Shown here one piece after another: positions 38,738 through 44,857 of a stretch of DNA of 46,232 nt. The DNA is from a virus: IMG/VR virus record IMGVR_UViG_3300049927_000099, positions 1 through 46,232 of that record, one strand, 5' to 3'. The stretch's first letter is position 1, and the number at the start of each line of letters is the position of its first letter. The notes under the pieces are model-generated. The model worked only from the letters and a program-made list of their open reading frames with translations, searched no databases and was not told the DNA's origin. The position numbers and the translations under genes were made by a program.

Positions 38738-39580
38738 CTACGGGCGGGCTTTGGTGACGGTCACGCGGGTGCGAGCGGGGTTGACCGGGTCGTCCACAGC
38801 CACCACCCGGTATCCCCCGATGACGCTCTCGGTGGGTGTAGTTGGGCGTGTAGCTGGGGCTGTAGTTGCGGGTGTAGTTGGGTTCTGACCTGCGGCAACT
38901 ACAACTACGGGCCGTTCCAGGGAAGGAGCCGGGGGGAGTGCCGCAACGTCGTCCCGGTGGACCCCGATGGTCGGCTTACGGCCGGGCGCCCGGACCTGCT
39001 TGACGGGCACCCCCAGCGCCTCGCACAGCGGGCGTACAGCGGCCGCGTCCCAGCCCTCCGACGGGTAGTCCACGGCGAGGGCCTCGGCGAGCGTCGCGAG
39101 GTGGACGTTGTGCCCCCCGCGGGTGAAGCCCTGGAGCAGCCCGAGGAAGAACCCCAGGGGAACATCTGGAAGAGCGGCCGGGGCGTCGTTATCGGGCGCC
39201 TCGATCTCCTGCGGTGCGTCAGTCTCGACCTCCGCCGGCTTCTTACCGGCGACCCGGTATGCGGCGATGACCCATGCCGCGGTGGCGACCCAAAGCAGCC
39301 AGCGGGCCGCACCGAGGATGCGCCCGGCGATGTGCAGGGGGATGCTCCCGAGGTGCCAGAGCAGCCAGCCCGCGATGAGGAGCATCGCCCACCGCATGAC
39401 GCTGTCCGCGGTGCCGCTGCTCTCCCCCAGCCACCTCGTGATGCCGCCGCGCCACTCCCCCGTACGGCGCCGGGTGGTGCCGATGGTGCGGCGGGTGAGC
39501 TGCCGGGCGAGGATCCCGGAGCCCTGGCAGATGCGGCGGGCGGCGGTGCGCAGCCACCCTGCGGTGGTGGGGGCGCTCAT
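38738..39580 (-). CDS. Membrane protein of Streptomyces mobile-element type
   Basis: 280 residues from ATG 39580, overlapping the upstream stop as ATGA. A basic N-terminus, hydrophobic segments at about residues 62-78 and 87-107 and a soluble C-terminal half. Residues 155-215 contain Leu-Ala-Glu-Ala-Leu, Trp-Asp-Ala-Ala-Ala-Val-Arg and Gly-Val-His-Arg-Asp-Asp-Val, a winged-helix-like module I recall from proteins next to conjugation genes in Streptomyces plasmids and integrative elements. A Thr/Pro/Ala linker lies near residue 240. Likely part of a DNA spread or transfer apparatus; exact function unknown. Confidence 0.6.
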   Translation of the reverse strand: MSAPTTAGWLRTAARRICQGSGILARQLTRRTIGTTRRRTGEWRGGITRWLGESSGTADSVMRWAMLLIAGWLLWHLGSIPLHIAGRILGAARWLLWVATAAWVIAAYRVAGKKPAEVETDAPQEIEAPDNDAPAALPDVPLGFFLGLLQGFTRGGHNVHLATLAEALAVDYPSEGWDAAAVRPLCEALGVPVKQVRAPGRKPTIGVHRDDVAALPPAPSLERPVVVVAAGQNPTTPATTAPATRPTTPTESVIGGYRVVAVDDPVNPARTRVTVTKARP

Positions 39581-40185
39581 GCTGCGGCCCCGTGGACGAT
39601 AGCGCCGACGAGCGTCGCACCGAGCTGGTTCGCGCTGGGCACGGCCATCTGACCGATGACCGCGAACACCCCGGTCGTGATCGCGAGGAGCGTTCCGCAC
39701 CACACGCCGTTGCGGAATTTGCCCTTGATGACCTTGCTGAGTTTCTTCCATGCGACGATGACCAGCAGCAAGGCGACGGTGACGATGAACGCGCCGTGGC
39801 TGTCGAGGGCGGGTGCTGCGCCCTGTGCGATGACGGCGGGGCTCTGCCCTGTGGCGTGCTCCATGACGGCGCCACCACCCGCGTTGCCGAGGGAGCGCAG
39901 CACCCCGGAGAACGTGCCGAGCAGGCCGGCGGGGCAGGCCACGCACAGCGACCCGAACATCAGCCCGGACGCGAACGGCACCAGCGCTTTGGGGTCGCGG
40001 GAGCGGCCGGCCGGGGCTGCTGCGGGCGCGCCTTTGCCCTTGCCGCGGGGGGCTGCTGCGGGGGCTGAGCCGCCGCCGCGCCACCACTGCCACAGCTCCC
40101 AGGCCAGGAGGAATACCCCGATGGCGAGGCCGCCGAGGGTGAGGGAGGTAGTGGGCTGCAGGAGCCCACCGGCGGCGGTCATCAT
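39577..40185 (-). CDS. Multi-pass membrane protein
   Basis: 202 residues starting Met-Met-Thr-Ala-Ala at 40185, overlapping the upstream stop. Four hydrophobic segments at roughly residues 15-32, 70-95, 125-145 and 158-190, with a Lys/Gly/Ala/Pro-rich loop near 42-65. Regular Gly and Ala spacing suggests tight helix packing, perhaps a pore. Conserved in mobile elements of Streptomyces as far as I recall; function unassigned. Confidence 0.55.
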   Translation of the reverse strand: MMTAAGGLLQPTTSLTLGGLAIGVFLLAWELWQWWRGGGSAPAAAPRGKGKGAPAAAPAGRSRDPKALVPFASGLMFGSLCVACPAGLLGTFSGVLRSLGNAGGGAVMEHATGQSPAVIAQGAAPALDSHGAFIVTVALLLVIVAWKKLSKVIKGKFRNGVWCGTLLAITTGVFAVIGQMAVPSANQLGATLVGAIVHGAAA

Positions 40186-40625
40186 GTGCGGACTCCGGTC
40201 ACGAGGTAGACGATGGTCAGGATGGGCAGGGCGGTGACGGCGCCGAGCACGGCGACCCACAGCAGGACCCGCGCACCGAAGGCGCGGATCTTGGGGGCCC
40301 ACCGCTTGGCATGAGCGGCCGCGCCGTAGACGTTGTCGGCGAACGCCACGATCCCGAGGGGCACGAGCGCGAGGACCCAGCCGCCCGCGAGGCTGGTCTC
40401 CGCTGCGCACTGGTGCACGGCGTGCGACCAGGCGGCGGTGAGGGGCAGGCCGAGGACGATCGCGGCCCCGTTGTAGCCGGGGCGCAGCCGCTCGAACCAC
40501 GACGGGCCGGCGTCGTTGGTGGCGTAGATGACGGTGCCTTGCAGGACCGGCGGGTCCTCGGTGCGCACGGCCGGCAGGAAGTTCGACGGCGGATACGACG
40601 GCGGCGGCGGGATCAGGTCAGGCAC
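40182..40625 (-). CDS. Membrane protein
   Basis: 147 residues from GTG 40625. The N-terminal 45 residues are Pro-rich and cytoplasmic. Hydrophobic stretches follow at about 53-68, 82-100 and 120-143. Overlaps the next gene (ATGATG/TGA). Same style as the other membrane proteins in this operon; no motif beyond the helices. Confidence 0.55.
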   Translation of the reverse strand: MPDLIPPPPSYPPSNFLPAVRTEDPPVLQGTVIYATNDAGPSWFERLRPGYNGAAIVLGLPLTAAWSHAVHQCAAETSLAGGWVLALVPLGIVAFADNVYGAAAHAKRWAPKIRAFGARVLLWVAVLGAVTALPILTIVYLVTGVRT

Positions 40626-40791
40626 GGATACCCCCCAGGACGACGGAGACGACGACGGCGGCGTAGGCGAAGGCGAACAGGCCGATACCGAAGCGGGCCA
40701 GCGCGCGGGCAGCCGGTCGGCCCTGGCAGACGATCGCCAGGACCAGCACCACGGTGCCGAGGACGGCGCAGGACAGGGCTGCGGGGATCAT
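40618..40791 (-). CDS. 57-residue membrane protein
   Basis: Starts Met-Ile-Pro-Ala-Ala-Leu at 40791 behind GAGGAG. Two hydrophobic helices (about residues 2-20 and 32-53) with a short basic loop, Gln-Gly-Arg-Pro-Ala-Ala-Arg. Its start overlaps the end of the SpdB-like gene by four bases, so it is translated with it. Function unknown. Confidence 0.55.
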   Translation of the reverse strand: MIPAALSCAVLGTVVLVLAIVCQGRPAARALARFGIGLFAFAYAAVVVSVVLGGIRA

Positions 40792-41663
40792 GAGGCGCTC
40801 CTCCGGAGGTCCCGGACGTAGCGGGCGACGGTCTCCGTCTTGGCGGCGGGGTCGGCGACCTTGCGGACGTACCGGAGGACGGCATCCGGATCGTGGATTC
40901 CGCAATCCGCAGCGGTCCGGACGGCATCCGCAATGCTCATAGGCCCGCCCTTGAGCGGCAGGACTGTGCCGTCCGGAAGATCCGGGGTGCTATCCGGACG
41001 GTCCGGATTGGCCTCCGGATTCTCCGGACGGACCGGATCGGTCTGCCCGAGCGCGGCAGCCTCAGCGTCGACGAGGCCCTTGGCGCGCAGGAGCTCCCGG
41101 CGGATGGGGATCATTGCGAGCTGCCCGCTGAGCGCACCGCGGCGCTTGTCGACCCACTGCTGTGTGCGGTCGTCGAGGGGGCGGGCGTGGAAGCGCATGA
41201 CGATCGTCCAGCTTCCCTTGGCGAGCCCGGACACGACCGCACCGACGGCGCCGATGATGGGCTGCCCGAAGAGGCTGCCGTGTGCGGCGACGGCGCCCAT
41301 GGCGATGAGGAGTGAGAGGTGTCCGGCGACGCGCGGGAGGGTGGCGCGGCTCTGGTCGTAGCGGGCCAGCCACTCGACGGCCATGCACAGGATCCAGGTG
41401 ACGTCGAACGCGACCGCTGCGCCGTACGCGGCCGGGGCGATGACGACGCGGGCGAGGAGGTCGCCGATGGATGCGGTGGACCAGATCACGGAGACGGTGA
41501 CGAGGAGGCCGGCGCCGGCGGTGACGGCGGACAACACGAGGCGGTCCCAGTCGCGGGGTGGGAGGGGCACCTCGACGTCGTAGCGGTCGAGGACCAATTC
41601 CTCTTCGCCGTCGACCTCGTGAGGGACGAGGCGAGACCGTCGGACGGTGCGGGTCTTCACCAC
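40788..41663 (-). CDS. SpdB-like plasmid spread membrane protein
   Basis: 291 residues from GTG 41663 (or 41660) behind GGAAGGAAG. Hydrophobic helices at about 43-62, 72-95, 112-130 and 134-152 include Trp-Ser-Thr-Ala-Ser-Ile-Gly-Asp-Leu-Leu and Phe-Asp-Val-Thr-Trp-Ile-Leu-Cys-Met-Ala. After them come Met-Arg-Phe-His-Ala-Arg-Pro-Leu-Asp-Asp and Gln-Gln-Trp-Val-Asp, a pattern I know from proteins annotated SpdB in Streptomyces conjugative plasmids, where they assist intramycelial plasmid spread. A Pro/Asp linker (TCCGGA-rich DNA) precedes a C-terminal helical domain. Role here by homology only. Confidence 0.65.
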   Translation of the reverse strand: MVKTRTVRRSRLVPHEVDGEEELVLDRYDVEVPLPPRDWDRLVLSAVTAGAGLLVTVSVIWSTASIGDLLARVVIAPAAYGAAVAFDVTWILCMAVEWLARYDQSRATLPRVAGHLSLLIAMGAVAAHGSLFGQPIIGAVGAVVSGLAKGSWTIVMRFHARPLDDRTQQWVDKRRGALSGQLAMIPIRRELLRAKGLVDAEAAALGQTDPVRPENPEANPDRPDSTPDLPDGTVLPLKGGPMSIADAVRTAADCGIHDPDAVLRYVRKVADPAAKTETVARYVRDLRRSAS

Positions 41664-41893
41664 TGGTCTTCCTTCCGGTGCTGGATGTACTGCTGGGCTG
41701 CCAGGGCGACGAGGACGCTGGCCGCGATGAGGCTTGTGTTGCGGAGGCGGCGGAGGATTCCGTCGCTCGCGAGGTACACGGCAGCTGCGGCGACGAGGGC
41801 GATCTCGGGTCGGATGAGGAGGAGTAGGAGGCCGGTGGTGGCCATGGCGCAGCCGGTCGCGGCGAGGATGAGGGCGGCGGTGCGGGTGGACAC
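41657..41893 (-). CDS. Small two-helix membrane protein
   Basis: 78 residues from GTG 41893, end overlapping the SpdB-like start. Hydrophobic segments at about residues 6-26 and 30-45, with a third near 53-67; tail Gln-His-Arg-Lys-Glu-Asp. Such small partners commonly precede SpdB-type genes. Function unknown. Confidence 0.55.
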   Translation of the reverse strand: MSTRTAALILAATGCAMATTGLLLLLIRPEIALVAAAAVYLASDGILRRLRNTSLIAASVLVALAAQQYIQHRKEDQW

Positions 41894-41897
41894 GGGG

Positions 41898-42050
41898 TCA
41901 GCTCTCTTCGAATCGGGCGGTGGCGCAGTCCGCGCAGAGCTTCATGACCTCGTGGTCGTCACGCTCGGGGTAGAGGGCCTCGGTGAACGGGTCGTTCATC
42001 TTCTGGACGTCCGGCTTGCGCTCGCCGCACTCCTCGCACTTCTTCGCCAT
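41898..42050 (-). CDS. 50-residue zinc-ribbon protein
   Basis: ATG 42050 behind GAAAGGA. Cys-Glu-Glu-Cys-Gly-Glu-Arg-Lys at the start and Cys-Ala-Asp-Cys near the end make a four-Cys zinc site around a Lys-Met-Asn-Asp-Pro-Phe helix. I associate this kind of protein with Streptomyces plasmid-like operons; it may bind nucleic acid or a partner protein. Confidence 0.55.
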   Translation of the reverse strand: MAKKCEECGERKPDVQKMNDPFTEALYPERDDHEVMKLCADCATARFEES

Positions 42051-42077
42051 GACGGGCGTCCTTTCAGGGGTTGGGCA

Positions 42078-42115
42078 CCGCGCTCCGGGCCGTGGGGGAA
42101 CACCCCGGAGCGCGG
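42078..42115 (-). terminator. Structured spacer hairpin B
   Basis: CCGCGCTCCGGG (42078-42089) pairs with CCCGGAGCGCGG (42104-42115), a 12-bp stem, 14-base loop, right after the stop of the 53-residue gene and before the ribosome binding site of the 50-residue gene. It shares stem base and loop sequence with hairpin A at 42320-42357. Partial terminator or mRNA processing/stability element. Confidence 0.55.
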
Positions 42116-42126
42116 CGGTCGGGGGG

Positions 42127-42288
42127 TTAGCGGTCGCCGGTCGGGTTGGGGGTGTCGTCGGTGAGGCGCCCCCAGATTTCGGCCTGCTGATCGGGCGGCA
42201 CGGTGGCCATGACCTCCTGCATCCGATCGAGCGCGCCCGGGTTGCTGGAGTCCTCGATGAGGCGGGCGACGATCTCGTTGGTATCCAC
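42127..42288 (-). CDS. 53-residue hypothetical protein
   Basis: GTG 42288 behind GAGGAG. Acidic and helical: Asn-Glu-Ile-Val-Ala-Arg-Leu-Ile-Glu-Asp, Leu-Asp-Arg-Met-Gln-Glu-Val-Met. No Cys, no membrane helix. Function unknown; lies between hairpins A and B. Confidence 0.5.
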   Translation of the reverse strand: MDTNEIVARLIEDSSNPGALDRMQEVMATVPPDQQAEIWGRLTDDTPNPTGDR

Positions 42289-42319
42289 GGGCTGCTCCTC
42301 AGTGGGTCTGGGGGTTGAT

Positions 42320-42357
42320 CGCCGTGCCCGGGTCGTGGGGGCGACCCGGGCACGGCG
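42320..42357 (-). terminator. Structured spacer hairpin A
   Basis: CGCCGTGCCCGGGTCG (42320-42335) pairs perfectly with 42342-42357, a 16-bp stem with a 6-base loop, five bases after the stop of the 65-residue gene. Together with hairpin B it seems to be a duplicated structured spacer. Strong enough to end some transcripts and so grade expression along the operon. Confidence 0.65.
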
Positions 42358-42362
42358 GTCTG

Positions 42363-42560
42363 TTAGCTGCCGAAGCGGCTGCGGTCGCGGTCTTCCCACG
42401 CCTGGCCCTGGCGGGCGGTGGCGGTGGCGCTGCGGCGGTGGCCCTTGCGGCGCTTGGCGGAGTCGGCGGCTTCCTTGCGGGCGGCGCGCTGCCCGCGGGT
42501 TTCACGGCCGGAGTAGTCGCTGTGCGCCGGGCCTCTGCTGAACAGGTCGCGGAAGGCCAT
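42363..42560 (-). CDS. 65-residue basic protein
   Basis: ATG 42560. Highly basic (Lys-Arg-Arg-Lys-Gly-His-Arg-Arg) with Ala/Glu/Gln helices and no hydrophobic core, so probably DNA-binding or disordered. Start overlaps the stop of the upstream 58-residue gene. Similar short proteins occur in Streptomyces plasmids. Function unknown. Confidence 0.5.
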   Translation of the reverse strand: MAFRDLFSRGPAHSDYSGRETRGQRAARKEAADSAKRRKGHRRSATATARQGQAWEDRDRSRFGS

Positions 42561-42736
42561 CACTCGCCGCCGCTCTCGCTGGGCTGCCAGAGGTGCGCGG
42601 GGTGGTCGCCGACGTGGATGCCGGGCCGGTAGTCCTTCGCGCAGGCTTCGACGGTGGCGGGTTCGGTTGCGGCGGGCTGGTTCCGTAACGGCCTGGGGAT
42701 GGGCGTGGGCCTGTCGCGGCCCGTACGATCTGACAT
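42560..42736 (-). CDS. 58-residue hypothetical protein, first gene of minus operon
   Basis: ATG 42736 behind GGGAGAG; stop overlaps the next ATG (TGATG). Basic, Pro-rich first half (Asp-Arg-Pro-Thr-Pro-Ile-Pro-Arg-Pro) and a second half with Tyr-Arg-Pro-Gly-Ile-His-Val-Gly-Asp-His. Good ribosome binding site and coupling make it likely real. Function unknown. Confidence 0.5.
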   Translation of the reverse strand: MSDRTGRDRPTPIPRPLRNQPAATEPATVEACAKDYRPGIHVGDHPAHLWQPSESGGE

Positions 42737-42777
42737 GGATCTCTCCCGTGTGGCTTAGCGGCTTCGGGTGGATCTGA

Positions 42778-42822
42778 CGGCCCGGCCTGAGTGGCAACTC
42801 ATATGGCCGGGCCGCCTTTTTG
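42778..42822 (+). terminator. Classical intrinsic terminator on plus strand
   Basis: CGGCCCGGCC (42778-42787) pairs with 42805-42814; inside, TGAGT (42788-42792) pairs with ACTCA (42797-42801). A CC then TTTTTG run follows, the only T-tract terminator in the window. It ends plus-strand transcription between the divergent 42736 and 42906 genes, where no protein gene lies upstream on that strand. Confidence 0.65.
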
Positions 42823-42859
42823 TTGTTGATCATTGGCAGCGTGGCTACCACCTGACTGA

Positions 42860-42890
42860 CTGTAGACTACTCTACAGCTACCGGGTAGAG
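42860..42890. promoter_or_regulatory. Palindromic operator in divergent regulatory region
   Basis: CTGTAGACTACTCTACAG (42860-42877) is a perfect 7-bp inverted repeat with a 4-base spacer. A further half-site GTAGAG at 42885-42890 also pairs with CTCTAC at 42870-42875, giving three half-sites. It lies 16 bases before the HTH gene and between two divergent operons, fitting an autoregulatory operator. TAGACT at 42863 could be a -10 element; no clear -35 partner is seen. Confidence 0.6.
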
Positions 42891-42905
42891 CCGCGCTCCC
42901 GAGCG

Positions 42906-43271
42906 ATGGGAGTGCACGTGGCGGACGGGACCGACGAGGAGGTGCAGCGGGTGCTCGACTCCATCGACGCGCTCGGGCAGACAGGCGATCCGGCCGAACG
43001 GCTTAAGCGCCTGACCGCCCTACTCAAGCGCTGGCCGGGCCTTCACCAAGAGGTGCGCGCCATGCGGCAGCAGGCGGCCAACGAGCTTCATGACGGTGGC
43101 CTGTCCTACGAGGAGATTGGGAAGCTGATCGACGTGAGCCTCAGCCGCGCCCGGCACATCGCCAAGGGGATCACCAACCCCGTCAAGCAGAAGGCCAAGG
43201 AGCAGCAGCGTGACGCAGCAGCCAACGCAGGGGCCGATGATCCACCCGGGCATCCAGACGGGGGGCAGTGA
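42906..43271 (+). CDS. HTH transcriptional regulator
   Basis: 121 residues from ATG 42906; the frame is open 138 bases further up but would cross the operator and terminator. Residues 1-60 are helical (Val-Gln-Arg-Val-Leu-Asp-Ser-Ile-Asp-Ala-Leu). Residues 68-95 are a sigma-region-4-like helix-turn-helix: Leu-Ser-Tyr-Glu-Glu-Ile-Gly-Lys-Leu-Ile-Asp-Val-Ser. It overlaps the GIY-YIG gene start and probably controls this operon and the divergent membrane operon through the palindrome just upstream. Confidence 0.65.
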   Translation: MGVHVADGTDEEVQRVLDSIDALGQTGDPAERLKRLTALLKRWPGLHQEVRAMRQQAANELHDGGLSYEEIGKLIDVSLSRARHIAKGITNPVKQKAKEQQRDAAANAGADDPPGHPDGGQ

Positions 43272-43615
43272 AGAGACCGCTGTCTACCGCCTGTTCGACC
43301 AGGCCGGGCAGCTCCTCTATGTCGGCATGGGGCGGAACCCCATGAACCGCTGGTCCTCTCACGCGGATCAGCATGCATGGTGGCCGCAGGTGACCGCGTT
43401 CGCAGTGGTGTGGCACCCGACGCGCAGCGACGCAGCGGCCGAAGAGCGCTCCGCGCTCCGCGCTCCGCAATGAATCGCCGTTGCACAATATCCACGGAAC
43501 GCCACAGTGGGCGGGGATCGTCTCCCAGCACGTGAAGGCCGGACTCGCCAGTCGGCAGGGGGAGCGCACCGACCTGGTGAAGTCACCAACCGACGAGGAG
43601 AGCAGCGATGGATGA
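43210..43615 (+). pseudogene. GIY-YIG endonuclease broken by 7-bp repeat expansion
   Basis: The N-terminal part (Val-Tyr-Arg-Leu-Phe-Asp, then Leu-Leu-Tyr-Val-Gly-Met-Gly and Trp-Ser-Ser-His) is a GIY-YIG nuclease domain. Translation stops at 43471 after Ala-Leu-Arg-Ala-Pro-Gln (87 residues). Removing one of three GCTCCGC copies (43448-43468) joins Ala-Leu-Arg to Asn-Glu-Ser-Pro-Leu-His-Asn-Ile-His-Gly, the expected continuation, running to a TGA at 43613-43615 that overlaps the next gene's ATG; the product would be 132 residues. So the gene is inactivated, or switched, by slippage. A sequence error is the alternative. Confidence 0.75.
43448..43468 (+). repeat. Triple GCTCCGC tandem repeat
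   Basis: Three exact copies of the 7-mer GCTCCGC. Two copies keep the GIY-YIG frame; three shift it. A unit length not divisible by three makes this a possible slippage switch. Confidence 0.85.
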
Positions 43616-43919
43616 CCTGATCGTGTTCCTGCGGGCCCGGTTCGACGGAGACGAGTGGACCGCGCGCGTGGTCAAGGACGCCGCCCTCAAGCGCACGCAC
43701 TACCGGGCATCGATGGTGGCGGATGCTGACTGCGACCTGCGGGAGGTCGAGGCGAAGCGGGAGCTGGTCAACCGCTTCGAGGCCATGGCGGCCGGAGTGC
43801 TGGTGGTGACGGGTGTGGAGCCGATCCTGTCCGAATACCGTCGCGTGATCCTGCCCGCTCTCGTCGCCAAGTATCAGGATCACCCGGACTACCGGCCCGA
43901 GTGGGCGCCCACCGCCTGA
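43608..43919 (+). CDS. DUF6221-like protein
   Basis: 103 residues, ATG overlapping the restored end of the GIY-YIG frame. Starts Met-Asp-Asp-Leu-Ile-Val-Phe-Leu-Arg-Ala-Arg-Phe-Asp and ends Leu-Ala-Val/Ala ... Tyr-Gln-Asp-His-Pro-Asp-Tyr-Arg-Pro-Glu-Trp, with Leu-Arg-Glu-Val-Glu-Ala-Lys-Arg in between: the frame of DUF6221 proteins common in Streptomyces and their phages. The central variable region is short. Role unknown. Confidence 0.7.
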   Translation: MDDLIVFLRARFDGDEWTARVVKDAALKRTHYRASMVADADCDLREVEAKRELVNRFEAMAAGVLVVTGVEPILSEYRRVILPALVAKYQDHPDYRPEWAPTA

Positions 43920-43935
43920 CCCTCACGCACCCAAG

Positions 43936-43966
43936 CAGGCTCCCGCTGTCACCCGGTGGGGGCCTG
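43936..43966 (+). terminator. Hairpin after DUF6221-like gene
   Basis: CAGGCTCCC (43936-43944) pairs with GGGGGCCTG (43958-43966), nine pairs with one G-T, 13-base loop, then TTCGTG. Probably ends the small accessory operon before the lipoprotein gene. Confidence 0.5.
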
Positions 43967-44042
43967 TTCGTGCTGCACCCCTGCCCGTTGTCCGTGCGGT
44001 GCCTTACCGTGGCGGCCACTCGATGGGTGTGGGGGTTTCGTG

Positions 44043-44519
44043 ATGCGGTGTGCTGTATCGGTGTGCGCGGTGGCGGCCGGGGTGCTCGTGCTGGCGGGAT
44101 GCGGGGATGGCGGGAAGGACACGCCGTCGGCTACCCCGTCCGTGGCGGTGACGACGCCGGCCCCGCCGGCCGCAGTGAAGCTGTCGACGAAGTGGACGCC
44201 GAAGCTGGACGCCTTGGACGCGGAGGGTGGGACGGCGGCGTGCCAGGCGGCGGGGAGTTCGGCGTGCGCGTCGGCGATCTCGGCGACGCTGGTGCAGCTG
44301 AATGCGTTCATGGACGATGTGAACGCGGGCGGTCCGGCGAAGTATCTGGCGTCGGTGGCGCAGGTGCAGAAGATGGTGACGGCGGCGCAGGGGTATTCGT
44401 CGGCGGGGTGTGAGGGGGGTGCGGCGTCGTCGTGTTACGGGGATGCGATGGTGGTGACGGTGGGGGTCCCGACGCTGGGGATGACGTTGACGACGGATGA
44501 GATCAAGGCTGGGGGCTGA
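44043..44519 (+). CDS. Lipoprotein
   Basis: 158 residues from ATG 44043 (GTG 44040 adjacent). A signal peptide ends in the lipobox Leu-Ala-Gly-Cys with Cys20 as the lipidated residue, so the protein should sit on the outer face of the membrane. A Thr/Pro/Ala linker to residue 40 precedes a globular part with four Cys (likely two disulfides: Cys-Gln-Ala-Ala-Gly-Ser-Ser-Ala-Cys, then Cys-Glu ... Cys-Tyr). Its own terminator hairpins flank it, suggesting independent, perhaps lysogenic, expression. Phage lipoproteins often block superinfection; here that is a hypothesis. Confidence 0.75.
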   Translation: MRCAVSVCAVAAGVLVLAGCGDGGKDTPSATPSVAVTTPAPPAAVKLSTKWTPKLDALDAEGGTAACQAAGSSACASAISATLVQLNAFMDDVNAGGPAKYLASVAQVQKMVTAAQGYSSAGCEGGAASSCYGDAMVVTVGVPTLGMTLTTDEIKAGG

Positions 44520-44528
44520 ACAGTGGTG

Positions 44529-44565
44529 CGCCCCCGTCTGGCCCTTCGTGGGCCGGGCGGGGGCG
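44529..44565. terminator. Strong bidirectional hairpin terminator
   Basis: A 16-bp stem (44529-44544 with 44550-44565, two G-T pairs) and a TTCGT loop, ten bases after the lipoprotein stop and 18 before the stop of the convergent minus-strand gene. One of the strongest hairpins in the window; followed by GTTTCGTC. Confidence 0.8.
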
Positions 44566-44583
44566 GTTTCGTCATGCCCGGGG

Positions 44584-44787
44584 TCAGGCGCGCGTCTCGA
44601 CCGTGATGCCCTCGGCTTCGCCTTGCTGCGCCCACTGGCCGACGGTGCGGTACCCGGCGTTGTCGAGAGTCTCGTCGCGGTCGCCGTCGAGGGGCAGGAC
44701 GTTGGCGGAGTCGGGGGGGGCTGCGCCTTGGTCGTCGATGTCGAGGACGTGGATGGTGTCGCCGAAGTCGTAGGCGATGAGCGGCAT
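44584..44787 (-). CDS. Small acidic hypothetical protein
   Basis: 67 residues from ATG 44787 with GAGGAG upstream. Strongly acidic: Tyr-Asp-Phe-Gly-Asp-Thr-Ile-His-Val-Leu-Asp-Ile-Asp-Asp. Probably a small beta-containing protein; last gene of the right-hand minus operon. No family recognised. Confidence 0.5.
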   Translation of the reverse strand: MPLIAYDFGDTIHVLDIDDQGAAPPDSANVLPLDGDRDETLDNAGYRTVGQWAQQGEAEGITVETRA

Positions 44788-44857
44788 GGTGGGCCTCCTC
44801 AGTGCGGGCTGGGTGTCTGGTCTATCGGATGGGGCGGACAGCGGGGGCGGGAACGGG

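Noticed and set aside
42768-42905. Upstream extension of the HTH gene at 42906
   Set aside because: The added 46 residues would cross the T-tract terminator and the palindromic operator and have no ribosome binding site.
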